From positions 1 to 64,000 of the forward strand of contig NZ_AUMM01000021.1 in the NCBI RefSeq assembly GCF_000430685.1: a stretch of DNA of 64,000 nucleotides, read 5' to 3'. Origin of the DNA: Tuberibacillus calidus DSM 17572 (lineage in GTDB: Bacteria; Bacillota; Bacilli; Bacillales; Sporolactobacillaceae). The notes below the pieces were generated by a model that worked only from the letters and a program-made list of their open reading frames with translations, was not told where the DNA came from and made no database searches. This document shows positions 52,150 through 62,131 of this stretch, piece after piece; position 1 is the first letter of the stretch; every line of letters begins with the position of its first letter. Made by a program: the position numbers and the translations under genes.

Positions 52150-54351
52150 TCAACCGCGCAGTTTATTGATAATATTTTCCCAATATTTCTTGGATTCCAA
52201 CCAATCCTCAGTGGCTGATCGATGATAACGACCGCGCTCATAAACGAGCGTAAATTTTTTCATATCGTCCGTCCCCAAACCGCGGTCGACGATCGAAGCA
52301 AATTCGCGTAAGGTTTGATGCGGTTTTTTCACATAACCGTAAAGCGACAGCAATTTCAGAAGTCTTTTAGCCGCCAGTTCAAGCGTGGAAGCGTCCGTTT
52401 GATGCTTAAACCTTCTTAAAGTATAGCCCGGCAACCATTTTTTCCGCGTCCGATACAAGAAGATACCTAAAATAAGCGCTACGCCAGCCATACAAGCAAA
52501 AATGACATACAAGACTTTCAGATTGATTTTAGAAAACAGCGATGGATGGGTGGTGTCTTGCTCAGCCACGGTTTTCTTCGGCGTTTGTTTCGGTTTATCC
52601 GGTTTCTTCGCCGGCGGAGGTGTTTTCTCTTCAGCTGCGGACGAATCGGCATAGTTAAATGACGTGATGTTGTCAAAACCAATCGTCGGCTCGAATGGTA
52701 CCCATCCGCTCCCAGGAAAATAAACCTCCACCCAAGAATGCGCATTGGAATTTCTAATTGTATACTCGTATCGGTTATTTCCAAGCGTATCTTTATATTC
52801 ACCCTGAGTAAACCCTTTGACCCAACGGCTCGGAATGCCTATCGTACGTAGCATGACCGCCATGGCCGTTGAAAAATTATCACAATACCCCCGTTTAGTC
52901 TCAAACAAAAACTGATCGACATAATCGACGCCTTTTCCGGGAACGGGGATATTCGATGTCTCATAATGAAAATCTCCAGACTTAAAATAATTCACAATGG
53001 CATTGGCTTTATCATAGCGGTTATTGGCACTTTTCGTAATGGTTTCTGAAAGCTTACGAATCCGTTCTGGCAGGTTCTCCGGTAATTGTAAGTAACGCGC
53101 TTTGATCGCTTCAGGGTCGGCGCTTGCGTCGGTAACTTTTTTCAACAAGGGAACACTAAAAGTTGGATACTGAAATTTAACGAGATAATTTTTCAACGTT
53201 ACGAAGCGACCGTTATTCAACGGTTTAAGTTCACCGGTTTTTTTATTCCATTCAAGGGTGTCCATTTCCGACGCATCAACGCTTAAAATACCGCTGCCGT
53301 ATATCAATTGCGGAAAAGTTTGCCCGTGGTAGCTCACGGAATCGGTTTCGGTTTCGGTCTTTGTTCCTTTCTCAAATGGAGTAAACTCCGGGTACTGGGA
53401 TAAATCGCGGGGATCTAAAGATTCAGTCCCCGCCCCGTTGTGCACGACCCAACCTTTTCCCGTATACTCGTCCTTCGTGGCCACAATCCAATAATGACTG
53501 TGCTCTCCGACGGTCGTAAAAATCGGCGTGTCATCCATGTGAAAAGTACCGCCAAGATGCGTATCATCGCTGTCGTAACCAATGGTTTGCCCCCCTTTGG
53601 CACCCGAGGCACCCTGGCTCGTCTCATCGCCATAGCCATTGGCCGCTTTGGTGATGAACGGCACCGGATCTGGCCATTGCGGCTGCGGCTTCGGAGCGAC
53701 CAAGCCAACTAACAGCGACAGCCCAATCATGAGAATTAAGGGCCGAATCCATTTGAGTGGAAAAGGACCTTTCTCAAATGCCACCCGTTCGCGCTCTTGG
53801 ATATTCAAAATTCTTAATAAACCGAGAAGCACAAGCCCAATGATCAAGGTTCGGACAATGGCCATGTCGGCATGGTACATTGTAAAAGTATCCACGACAG
53901 TGAGGTAGATGAGCGTCATGAAGAAAAACAGGAAAAGTTTCCGGGTTTGAATAAGCCAAAAATGCATGAGATAACTGACGATCCAAAGCAAAATAAAAAA
54001 CAGAAATGATCGAAATAGGTTCGTTAATCCCACCCAGTTGCCTTCAAACAGAAACACGGTATTAATTTTTAAATCTTGAAGGAAATAATCGATCCAAAGC
54101 CCGCTTATTAGCGGTGTGTTATAAAAAAACAACATATGCAAGGCATAAAGAAGGGCAAACCCCTTCGCCGAAAAAGTGATCCAAATGGGGAGCCGCAAGT
54201 AAGATAACAGAAATGCAAAACCGGCAAACCCGATAAAATAATCGATGCGGCTGGTGTTGGAAATCACCGTTAAAGGCCTGAGCCATTCCCAGAAAAGCAA
54301 AAATGCTAATAGATACAGAAGAAATGAAAATTGGGTTTCAGATCGTTGCAA
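52150..54351 (-). CDS. yebA: transglutaminase-domain membrane protein (YebA/TgpA-like)
   Basis: About 733 residues. Six or so N-terminal membrane segments (to about 200), an extracytoplasmic transglutaminase core with Cys in KRGYCDNFSTAMAVMLRTIG, His in NSNAHSWVEVYFPGSGW and FEPTIGF, a Pro/Lys-rich linker, one more membrane helix (VIFACMAGVALILGIFLY) and a C-terminal DUF4129-like part. Acts on surface peptides or proteins; target unknown. Last gene of the MoxR-DUF58-TGc set. The frame goes up to 54408, but TTG 54349-54351 follows GGGTGAT, so it is used; an ATG at 54378 lacks an SD. Confidence 0.87.
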   Translation of the reverse strand: MQRSETQFSFLLYLLAFLLFWEWLRPLTVISNTSRIDYFIGFAGFAFLLSYLRLPIWITFSAKGFALLYALHMLFFYNTPLISGLWIDYFLQDLKINTVFLFEGNWVGLTNLFRSFLFFILLWIVSYLMHFWLIQTRKLFLFFFMTLIYLTVVDTFTMYHADMAIVRTLIIGLVLLGLLRILNIQERERVAFEKGPFPLKWIRPLILMIGLSLLVGLVAPKPQPQWPDPVPFITKAANGYGDETSQGASGAKGGQTIGYDSDDTHLGGTFHMDDTPIFTTVGEHSHYWIVATKDEYTGKGWVVHNGAGTESLDPRDLSQYPEFTPFEKGTKTETETDSVSYHGQTFPQLIYGSGILSVDASEMDTLEWNKKTGELKPLNNGRFVTLKNYLVKFQYPTFSVPLLKKVTDASADPEAIKARYLQLPENLPERIRKLSETITKSANNRYDKANAIVNYFKSGDFHYETSNIPVPGKGVDYVDQFLFETKRGYCDNFSTAMAVMLRTIGIPSRWVKGFTQGEYKDTLGNNRYEYTIRNSNAHSWVEVYFPGSGWVPFEPTIGFDNITSFNYADSSAAEEKTPPPAKKPDKPKQTPKKTVAEQDTTHPSLFSKINLKVLYVIFACMAGVALILGIFLYRTRKKWLPGYTLRRFKHQTDASTLELAAKRLLKLLSLYGYVKKPHQTLREFASIVDRGLGTDDMKKFTLVYERGRYHRSATEDWLESKKYWENIINKLRG

Positions 54352-55573
54352 CGGTATCACCCGCTTTTGGTATTTCATCAAAACGATCGTCGGACACAAT
54401 GTGCGCATAAACGCCTAAAGCTTTCAGCTTCTCTAAAAGATGATAATCTACAGGCAACGGTTTTTCCGCACAGAAAAACAGTTCCAGGGCAAGGCTCCGG
54501 CTCAATAAATCATTAAATAGCCAAATGAGGCGTTCACTTAAATGAGGCGTAATATACACAAGGGTTGTTTGCGGTGACAAATGCCGCACATATTTATTGA
54601 ATAGATAAGTGATATCCATGGCACCATCTTGTTCTGCACTCGCTAAATGATGAAGGATGACCCATTTCTGGTAGGTTTGATCATGCCTTGTCACCCAAGT
54701 CGTTTCTTTCCCGAATGAGCCAAAGCCAACCGCGGACCCTGTCCGAAGCGCCCGGTCTGAAAGGCTCGCAGCAAGTGAGACAGCCCGTTCAAAATCATCG
54801 GAAGAACTTTGGCCGGTTCGATCTAAGACAACAACAATATCTTTATTGAGGGGAAATTCAAATTGTTTGGTCACAAGCTTATTAGTCCGCGCCGTCGCTT
54901 TCCAGTCTAACCAACTTAAACGGTCACCCGGAATGTAATCGCGGATGCTGGAGATCGACGTTAAATCCACCTCAAAATTCCGCCTAGAGCGCAGCCGCCC
55001 GCCCTGGGATAAATCCAGCGGCAGCCATTTTTTTGGTGTAATCACTTTCGGATAGACAAGAACACGTTGCTCGACCCGAAACGTTTTTTGTTTTTGGACG
55101 AAACCGAATAAATCGCCCGTCTTGATGGTCACTTCTCGGAACCGATAATCTCCGCGCGGCATTCCATCAATGCGATAATCAAAGACCACCTGTTTCCGAA
55201 AGCCAAGTGAAACTAGCGCCTTCGTCGTTTCTTTCGTTAATTGAGCATGCTTTTTCAACATATTCTCAGGGGCGTGATCTTCAATGATCAAGTAAAAGAG
55301 CGGGAACGGACGGTTTCTCGTGAGCTTAATCGTCACTTGCAGCGGTTCTTCCGCATAGAGCTCCTCTTGGTCCACCAGTCGCTCGATGTGGACATCATGA
55401 AGTGGGTAAAACATCAATAATATTGTATATAGAAAAACAGGAAGGAAACTGTAAAACACAAACCAGCTGACAAAACCGCCTTGGAACATGGCATAACAAA
55501 ACGCGATGAGAAAAAGAACGACAACCCAAAACAAGCCGAGTGTCGGCCGATATCGTCGCAGTCGGCGGATCAT
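54338..55573 (-). CDS. yeaD: DUF58 protein (YeaD)
   Basis: 411 residues. Two N-terminal membrane helices (about 12-50), then DUF58 with the von Willebrand-like region: GDRLSWLDWKATARTNKLVT and DIVVVLDRTGQSS. Works with MoxR ATPases in assembly or activation of surface complexes. ATG overlaps the moxR stop (ATGA); the end overlaps yebA by about 14 bases. Confidence 0.92.
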   Translation of the reverse strand: MIRRLRRYRPTLGLFWVVVLFLIAFCYAMFQGGFVSWFVFYSFLPVFLYTILLMFYPLHDVHIERLVDQEELYAEEPLQVTIKLTRNRPFPLFYLIIEDHAPENMLKKHAQLTKETTKALVSLGFRKQVVFDYRIDGMPRGDYRFREVTIKTGDLFGFVQKQKTFRVEQRVLVYPKVITPKKWLPLDLSQGGRLRSRRNFEVDLTSISSIRDYIPGDRLSWLDWKATARTNKLVTKQFEFPLNKDIVVVLDRTGQSSSDDFERAVSLAASLSDRALRTGSAVGFGSFGKETTWVTRHDQTYQKWVILHHLASAEQDGAMDITYLFNKYVRHLSPQTTLVYITPHLSERLIWLFNDLLSRSLALELFFCAEKPLPVDYHLLEKLKALGVYAHIVSDDRFDEIPKAGDTVATI

Positions 55574-56538
55574 TTGACCCCGCCCTCATTCAATACGGGA
55601 ACTTTAACGGCTTTTAAGGTATCTTCAACAACGGATTCCACCGTTGTCCCGGAGTATTTTGCATCGGGTTTTAAAATCATGCGATGCCCAAGCACAAAAG
55701 GCGCCAAAAATTTCACATCATCCGGCACGACGAAGTCTCTACCATGCATCATCGCATAGGCTTGCGATGTTTTTAATAACGCCAATGTCCCGCGCGGACT
55801 GACGCCAAGATAGACATCATGATGTTTGCGCGTAAAGGTCACCAAGTCGATCATATATTTTTTTACGGTTTCTTCGACATAAATGCGGCGGGCTCTTTCT
55901 TGAAGCGCCACCACTTCTTCTTGGGACATCACGGGCTCAATGTCGTAAATCGGATGGCTTGATTCCAAGCGATTTAAAATCTCTAATTCCTCTGTACGGT
56001 CGGGGTAACCCATTGTCAGCTTTAAGAGAAAACGGTCAAGTTGGGCTTCCGGCAGCGGAAATGTCCCTTCATATTCGATCGGATTCTGTGTCGCCATAAC
56101 GAAAAAGGGTTTAGGTAAAATCCGCGTTTTCCCATCGACCGTGACGCTACCTTCTTCCATGCCCTCAAGGAGCGCCGCTTGTGTTTTCGGCGACGTGCGG
56201 TTAATTTCATCGGCGAGAACGACATTCCCCATTAACGGTCCCGGACGAAACTCAAAGGTCATCGTTTTCTGATTGTATACCGACATCCCGGTTAAATCGG
56301 ACGGCAAGAGGTCCGGCGTAAATTGAATCCTTTTAAACTCTATCCCTAGTGACTTGGCAATAGCACGGACGAGCATCGTTTTACCTACCCCAGGGACATC
56401 TTCAAGCAATACATGCCCTTCCGCAAAGAGAGCAACGAGTGCCAAAACCGCCGTACGGCGCTTGCCAACCATGACTTTCTCAATATTATCAATGACTTTT
56501 TGAACGGATGGATCCAGGCTTTCAAAATCAGCGATCAT
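55570..56538 (-). CDS. yeaC: MoxR-family AAA ATPase (YeaC)
   Basis: 322 residues. AAA+ chaperone-like ATPase: Walker A LLEDVPGVGKTMLVRAIAKS, Walker B VVLADEINRTSPKTQAALLE, sensor MATQNPIEYEGTFPLPEAQ. First gene of the three-gene set. Two adjacent ATG codons (56541, 56538) follow AGGGGG; the second gives the better spacing. About 240 AT-rich bases upstream hold the promoter. Confidence 0.92.
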   Translation of the reverse strand: MIADFESLDPSVQKVIDNIEKVMVGKRRTAVLALVALFAEGHVLLEDVPGVGKTMLVRAIAKSLGIEFKRIQFTPDLLPSDLTGMSVYNQKTMTFEFRPGPLMGNVVLADEINRTSPKTQAALLEGMEEGSVTVDGKTRILPKPFFVMATQNPIEYEGTFPLPEAQLDRFLLKLTMGYPDRTEELEILNRLESSHPIYDIEPVMSQEEVVALQERARRIYVEETVKKYMIDLVTFTRKHHDVYLGVSPRGTLALLKTSQAYAMMHGRDFVVPDDVKFLAPFVLGHRMILKPDAKYSGTTVESVVEDTLKAVKVPVLNEGGVK

Positions 56539-56802
56539 CATTTTTCCCCCTAACACAACCTAATACGGACTAAATTATATATTATCAAAATATTATTTAC
56601 ATATAGATTATTATATCAGAAATGAATAATAGGAAACTATTTTATGGCAAAAAGCGCATACTTTCTTGTTTTCGTCGCTTCAAAATATCAGCACGTATGG
56701 TAATATATTGGTAATAATCGAAATATTTAATGCTCGTTACCTTGGGGTAAATACACTTCCTGGTAGGTCATCACCGTTACATGAAATAAAGGAGGGAAAA
56801 AA

Positions 56803-56928
56803 ATGCTGGAATTCCATATTGGTACTTTTATCTTTCAATTGATGACTTTTTTAATAATTGGTGGAGTTTTTGCAGTGATGATCTTCGTAGTGCTTGCTCT
56901 GATTAGAAAGTTGAATTCAAACAAGTAA
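56803..56928 (+). CDS. 41-residue single-pass membrane peptide
   Basis: ATG at 56803 preceded by AAAGGAGGGAAAAAA, one of the strongest SDs in the window. The peptide starts MLEFHIGTFIFQLMTFLIIG, has one long hydrophobic helix (about 8-34) and a basic tail (IRKLNSNK). Resembles short DUF4083-type membrane proteins of Bacillus; not sure. Stands alone between yeaC and the FbpA-like gene, reading away from yeaC. Confidence 0.7.
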   Translation: MLEFHIGTFIFQLMTFLIIGGVFAVMIFVVLALIRKLNSNK

Positions 56929-57046
56929 TAGCACATGACAAAGTGATTTTTGAGTAATGAACGGAGCATTTAATTTAAGGGCTTACACTGGCATTATATT
57001 GATCCAAAATCAACAATGGCATAACCAACAAAAAAGTCTATTCCTA

Positions 57047-57088
57047 TAAAAATCAGGGATACAAATCCTTACGATTTGTATCCCTGAT
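57047..57088 (-). terminator. terminator of the FbpA-like gene
   Basis: Perfect 16-base stem ATCAGGGATACAAATC/GATTTGTATCCCTGAT, five-base loop, then TTTTATA on the minus strand. Confidence 0.9.
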
Positions 57089-57154
57089 TGATGCCGTTTA
57101 ATACTTCCTCTGTTCCTGCAGACTATTTCCCTAATTAGCCTATAAGTCCGCTTT

Positions 57155-57370
57155 TTAAGCTTCAGGTGCTTGACGGGCATGATCGCTGTTTGCTTCTGTC
57201 ACATGTTTTGCATGAGAACGTGCGATTACGCTTTTATAGGCATTTTCTAACTGTGTCAACGTTAATTCGTATAAATGTTTATGTTGGACTTTATAGATGT
57301 CAAAGGCGATCAATTTATTGATCAACTCTTGGCGCCTTTTTTCAAGTGCGGAACGAAACAATTCACTCAA
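57155..57370 (-). CDS. small FbpA-like protein behind a SAM riboswitch
   Basis: 71 residues, charged and soluble: SELFRSALEKRRQELINKLI, AFDIYKVQHKHLYELTLTQL, ENAYKSV. The pattern R..LI.KLI...YK....LYELTL..LE is that of the Fur-regulated basic protein FbpA family (small partners of sRNA-mediated control in Bacillus). Start TTG 57368-57370, AAGGG eight bases before it; the longer frame to 57448 runs through the riboswitch terminator. No Fur box was seen; instead a SAM-I riboswitch and terminator lead straight into it. Alone in its transcript. Confidence 0.75.
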   Translation of the reverse strand: MSELFRSALEKRRQELINKLIAFDIYKVQHKHLYELTLTQLENAYKSVIARSHAKHVTEANSDHARQAPEA

Positions 57371-57430
57371 TGACCTCACCCTTTCAATACAATTCTTGAA
57401 CACGCATGACCAACAAATACATAGAAAAAC

Positions 57431-57596
57431 AAAAAAACCCATCTTCACATACAGGAAGTGGGTTCACGATATATTCTGCCACCTCCTCTTATTTCTCAAG
57501 TCGCAGACGACTTGCAGGAATTGGCACCTTTTGGCTTAAAGAATCACCAAGGTTGCCGGGCTTCATCGGGCCAGTCCCTCCGCCACTCTTAATAAG
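57431..57596 (-). promoter_or_regulatory. SAM-I (S-box) riboswitch with terminator
   Basis: Minus strand: CTTATTAAGAGTGGCGGAGG, GACTGGCCCGATGAAGCCCG, GCAACC, AAGGTGCCAATTCC, GCAAGTCGTCTGCGACTTGA and GAAATAAG closing P1 (57488-57596). These are the conserved SAM-I blocks. The terminator AACCCACTTC/GAAGATGGGTT with seven T's is at 57431-57464. High SAM should stop transcription before the FbpA-like gene. Confidence 0.95.
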
Positions 57597-57642
57597 AAGA
57601 AGACTTGTAAGATTATTGGGCCATTTATACTCTTTGTTTTTT

Positions 57643-57671
57643 ATTTTAGTTGTATTATTCCTACGTGTCAA
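57643..57671 (-). promoter_or_regulatory. promoter of the SAM riboswitch transcript
   Basis: TTGACA (57666-57671), 17 bases, TAAAAT (57643-57648) on the minus strand. Confidence 0.85.
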
Positions 57672-57851
57672 CTCGGATATGAGCTTATCTCTCTTTAAGG
57701 CTGACACATTGTATCATCCTAAGCAATACCTAAATGCATAACTTTTCAATGCCTACCCGGCGATCAATCATGGCGTTCACCCGAAAATACAGGCGCGCTT
57801 TCCGATAAAGCGAAAACGTCATCAGCCAAAAACTACCCCAGTGCCGGTTTG

Positions 57852-57999
57852 TTTACAATTCGGAAAAATTAGGTATAATAAAAATAAAAGGAACATATAT
57901 TAAGCACAATAGACCGTACCCCTCCAAGAGGGGCGGCTCTAGTTCAACACACAAGGCCTCCCTAGATGCCTGGTGAGCCCAAGGGAGGTCTACTTACTT
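57852..57999 (+). ncRNA. putative antitoxin RNA, antisense to the toxin mRNA end
   Basis: Promoter TTTACA (57852-57857), 16 bases, TATAAT (57874-57879). RNA expected from about 57887 to the hairpin CCTCCCT-N18-AGGGAGG (57957-57988) and TCTACTTACTTTT. It overlaps the last codon(s) and whole 3' part of the toxin transcript from the other strand, and contains hairpin CCCCTC-CAA-GAGGGG. Layout is as in TxpA/RatA and BsrG/SR4. Not shown to be expressed. Confidence 0.6.
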
Positions 58000-58076
58000 T
58001 TACTGGACATTATCAGAGCTACTAAGGCTCCAAAGGCGATCATCAACGAGAGTAATTGGTAGATCGTTTCGTCCAT
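57990..58076 (-). CDS. holin-like type I toxin (28 residues)
   Basis: ATG 58074-58076 to TAG 57990-57992. A short acidic start (MDETIYQLLSLM), a hydrophobic helix (LMIAFGALVALIM) and a SSKSK basic tail: the pattern of putative holin-like toxins (TxpA, BsrG, YonT group) of Firmicutes, which insert in the membrane. The SD (AAAGGGGGTGAT) is very strong but lies in hairpin TCATCCCC-N7-GGGGGTGA. Own extended -10 promoter, an antisense RNA at the 3' end and long inverted repeats support a type I toxin-antitoxin locus. Too short for usual gene callers. Confidence 0.75.
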   Translation of the reverse strand: MDETIYQLLSLMIAFGALVALIMSSKSK

Positions 58077-58080
58077 GGCA

Positions 58081-58103
58081 TCACCCCCTTTCACAGGGGA
58101 TGA
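58081..58103 (-). promoter_or_regulatory. SD-sequestering hairpin of the toxin mRNA
   Basis: TCATCCCC-TGTGAAA-GGGGGTGA on the minus strand, eight pairs with one G-U. The GGGGG half is the SD, four to five bases before ATG. Free mRNA should be poorly translated until refolded or trimmed. Confidence 0.7.
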
Positions 58104-58143
58104 GCCGCCTCCCTTGAGAAGCCGATCTATTGTGCTTGTTTCT

Positions 58144-58175
58144 ATTATAACATGCCAAACATTCCGAAAGAATGG
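58144..58175 (-). promoter_or_regulatory. toxin promoter
   Basis: Minus strand TGTTATAAT: TATAAT at 58144-58149 with an extended TG element, weak -35 (TTCTTT about 17 bases up). Predicted start is about 58137, the first base of the inverted repeat. Confidence 0.6.
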
Positions 58176-58324
58176 CTATGACACCTTTTGACCTTGTACG
58201 CTTACTTATTGGTGTTTAGGTAAATGGTAAGAAAGATGACGCATGGACAGCCACTTTGGGGGTGTGGCTGTGCTCCAATGGGATCCCTTGAATGACGAAC
58301 CCCACAAAAAAAGACTCAAACACA

Positions 58325-58413
58325 AAAAAAGATGCTTCCCATAAGTTCAGTGAACTTATGAAAAGCATCATTCAAAGGAGAATGTGACCGGATCGAGGTC
58401 CATTCTCCTTTTA
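58325..58413 (-). terminator. groEL terminators (two hairpins)
   Basis: Minus strand: first AAAAGGAGAATG/CATTCTCCTTT (58373-58413), then GATGCTT...CATAAGTTC-ACT-GAACTTATG...AAGCATC with TTTTTTT (58325-58369). The second is one of the strongest in the window. Confidence 0.9.
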
Positions 58414-58422
58414 AGTTCTTTA

Positions 58423-60054
<1,632 letters not shown>

Positions 60055-60080
60055 TCAATATGTAGTATGGAATGTCTTTT

Positions 60081-60365
60081 TTACTCAACGATGGCCAAAA
60101 CATCGTCTTGGCGAAGAATTAAATACTCTTTGCCATCATATTTTACTTCTGTACCCGCATATTTTGAGAAAATGATGCGGTCGCCTTCTTTCACTTCGAG
60201 GGCGATGCGTTCGCCGTTGTCAGCAACTTTACCTGTGCCGACGGCAATCACGCGGCCTTCTTGCGGCTTTTCTTTCGCCGTGTCAGGCAAAACGATGCCG
60301 CCGGCCGTTTTTTCCTCTTTTTCTACTGGTTCGATAACAATGCGATCACCTAAAGGCTTTAACAT
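60081..60365 (-). CDS. groES: co-chaperonin GroES
   Basis: 94 residues. Heptameric lid of Gro[22 protein letters not shown], mobile loop [51 protein letters not shown] after GGAGGG. First gene of the groESL operon. Confidence 0.98.
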   Translation of the reverse strand: MLKPLGDRIVIEPVEKEEKTAGGIVLPDTAKEKPQEGRVIAVGTGKVADNGERIALEVKEGDRIIFSKYAGTEVKYDGKEYLILRQDDVLAIVE

Positions 60366-60397
60366 GGAAAACCCTCCTTAGTGATGAAATGGTGTTG

Positions 60398-60437
60398 TTA
60401 GCACTCTAAACGTGCGAGTGCTAAATCCAGTATTATA
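60398..60437 (-). promoter_or_regulatory. groESL promoter with CIRCE element
   Basis: CIRCE TTAGCACTC-N9-GAGTGCTAA (60398-60424) is a perfect match; HrcA binds it. A TATAAT lies on the minus strand at 60432-60437 with TTGCAT about 20 bases further up (or 17 from TATTAT). Confidence 0.93.
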
Positions 60438-60556
60438 ATAATCAATATCGAAAACGAATGCAAGTCTCTGACACAAATTTTTTAGGATACCCAGACTGTG
60501 TTAAAATATTAAAAGGATTGATATTCTATTTTCCTTACATAAGGGAGAGAACCAGT

Positions 60557-61225
60557 TTGCCAAAAAGATATTGGTGGATTCTTGCCACCTACATTCTTTG
60601 CCAACTTTCGGGACTTTTAAGCTTCACAACGTTACTAAACTTTTTGCCAGCTGGGCAACGGATAGGGATCTTAACCGTTACGAGCTTTCTGATCACCTTG
60701 ATCATTGTGCTTCTCCTATTATGGCCGGAACATCGATTCGTTCGAGATGCTGAGCGCGCCGATTTTGGTGAGGCTGTCAAATGGGCTTTGATTGGCATTT
60801 TCCTCGTCTATATCACGCAAATTGCCGCGGCAATTATTGAACAGGCTATCTTCGGTACACCTGTTCAATCGAAAAATACGGAAAAAATTATCAGGCTCTC
60901 AACCATCTCCCCATACGTCATTCTTGTGGTCGTCATTGTTGGGCCGATTCTGGAAGAAATCATATTTCGGAAAATCATTTTCGGAGAGCTCTATAAAAAA
61001 ACGAATTTTTGGATCGCCGGCGTCATCAGCTCGCTATTATTTGCCCTTCTACACGCCGACGGACATATTATTCTTTATGGCTCAATCGGTCTTGTCCTCT
61101 GTTATTTATATCGAAAAACAAAACGGATCGTCGTATCCATGGTCGCACACGGAACGATGAATACCATCGCAGTTCTTGTGGCTTTCCAAAGCTTTGGATT
61201 CATCTCTGATTTCCATACATTTTAA
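60557..61225 (+). CDS. ydiL: CPBP (CAAX/Abi) family intramembrane protease YdiL
   Basis: 222 residues, several membrane helices. Glutamic-type intramembrane protease marks: EEIIFR (LEEIIFRKIIFGELY, about 140), His in FALLHADGHI and His-Asn in MVAHGTMNTI. Divergent from groES as in B. subtilis. TTG 60557-60559 lies seven bases after AAGGGAGAG; the frame opening at 60458 overlaps the groES promoter and is not used. Substrate unknown. Confidence 0.88.
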   Translation: MPKRYWWILATYILCQLSGLLSFTTLLNFLPAGQRIGILTVTSFLITLIIVLLLLWPEHRFVRDAERADFGEAVKWALIGIFLVYITQIAAAIIEQAIFGTPVQSKNTEKIIRLSTISPYVILVVVIVGPILEEIIFRKIIFGELYKKTNFWIAGVISSLLFALLHADGHIILYGSIGLVLCYLYRKTKRIVVSMVAHGTMNTIAVLVAFQSFGFISDFHTF

Positions 61226-61240
61226 ACAATCGTTTAAAAC

Positions 61241-61273
61241 AAAAAGGGTATGTCGACTGGACACACCCTTTTT
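61241..61273. terminator. two-way terminator between ydiL and map
   Basis: AAAAAGGGTATGT...ACACACCCTTTTTT: stem AAAAAGGGTRTGT with T-runs on both strands, between convergent genes. Confidence 0.9.
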
Positions 61274-61276
61274 TCT

Positions 61277-62026
61277 TTATTCAAGCGTCGTCAGAATCAG
61301 CGGACCATCCTTTGTAATAGCGATCGTGTGCTCATATTGGGCGGACAATGAGCCATCGACGGTTCGTGCCGTCCATCCGTTAGCATCCACTTTCGACCGC
61401 CAATCTCCGACATTCAGCATGGGTTCTATTGTAATGACCATGCCTTCTTTCAACCTTAACCCTTTTCCTTTTAATCCATAATGGGGAATTTGTGGTTCCT
61501 CATGCATGGATTGTCCGATGCCATGTCCGACAAATTCGCGGACGACGCTAAAACCTTCCCCCTCAGCATACGTCTGGATCGCATGCCCAATATCGCCGAT
61601 TCGGTTACCGGGAACAGCTTCTTTGATCCCCAAAAAGAGGGAAGTCTTCGTCACATCTAGCAATTTCTGCGCTGTTTCAGATATTTCCCCAACAGCATAA
61701 CTCCATGCTGAATCGGCAAGCCAGCCGTTTAAATTCACAACCATATCGATCGTGACAATATCCCCGTCTTTAAGAGGGGTTTTACGGGGGAACCCGTGGC
61801 AGATTTCATCATTGATGGAAGCACATGTTGCATACGGATAGCCATGATAACCTTTCTGTTCTGGCACCGCTCCGTGGCTGGCAAGGAAATCTTCGACGAA
61901 TTGGTCAATTTCGGCAGTCGTCACCCCGGGTTTGATGAGCTTTTCAATTTCCTGATGGCATCGCGCCAATAGCTGCCCTGCTTCGCGCATTTTTTCTATT
62001 TCATTCATCGATTTTAATTGGATCAT
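61277..62026 (-). CDS. map: methionine aminopeptidase, type I
   Basis: 249 residues. Removes N-terminal Met. Metal ligands: Asp in VTIDMVVNLNGWLADSAW, His in FVGHGIGQSMHEEP, Glu in VITIEPMLN and near the end. ATG 62024-62026 lies six bases after GAGGTG; the GTG upstream is part of the SD. Its place here is not the ribosomal-protein operon, so it may be the second Map (YflG-like). Confidence 0.93.
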   Translation of the reverse strand: MIQLKSMNEIEKMREAGQLLARCHQEIEKLIKPGVTTAEIDQFVEDFLASHGAVPEQKGYHGYPYATCASINDEICHGFPRKTPLKDGDIVTIDMVVNLNGWLADSAWSYAVGEISETAQKLLDVTKTSLFLGIKEAVPGNRIGDIGHAIQTYAEGEGFSVVREFVGHGIGQSMHEEPQIPHYGLKGKGLRLKEGMVITIEPMLNVGDWRSKVDANGWTARTVDGSLSAQYEHTIAITKDGPLILTTLE

Positions 62027-62131
62027 GCGTTTCACCTCATCTATTGTCTACATTATGTCGTGGAATTGGAACGGATACAAAACCATGCTTTTTTATTTTA
62101 ACAAACGAGGCTGTAAAATAAAGAAAACCTA

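Larger units (their letters stand above)
57902..58137. repeat. 36-38 bp inverted repeat around the toxin gene
   Basis: Left arm 57902-57939 (AAGCACAATAGACCG...GGCGGCTC), right arm 58102-58137 on the opposite strand (AAGCACAATAGATCG...GGCGGCTC). The right arm starts at the predicted first base of the toxin mRNA; if the mRNA reads to the left arm, its two ends can pair into a long stem, a known way of keeping type I toxin mRNA silent. The left arm also lies at the 5' end of the antisense RNA. Confidence 0.75.

Noticed and set aside
57489-57707. 72-codon minus-strand frame over the SAM riboswitch
   Set aside because: It lies entirely on the conserved riboswitch and its leader; the RNA signal explains the sequence better.
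58150-58310. Minus-strand frame encoding WSTATPPKWLSMRHLSYH between groEL terminator and the toxin promoter
   Set aside because: Looks protein-like, perhaps a scrap of an old gene, but I could not place it and it has no start or SD.
60458-60556. 33-codon N-terminal extension of YdiL
   Set aside because: It overlaps the upstream promoter region of groESL and has no SD, while the TTG at 60557 has one at good distance.
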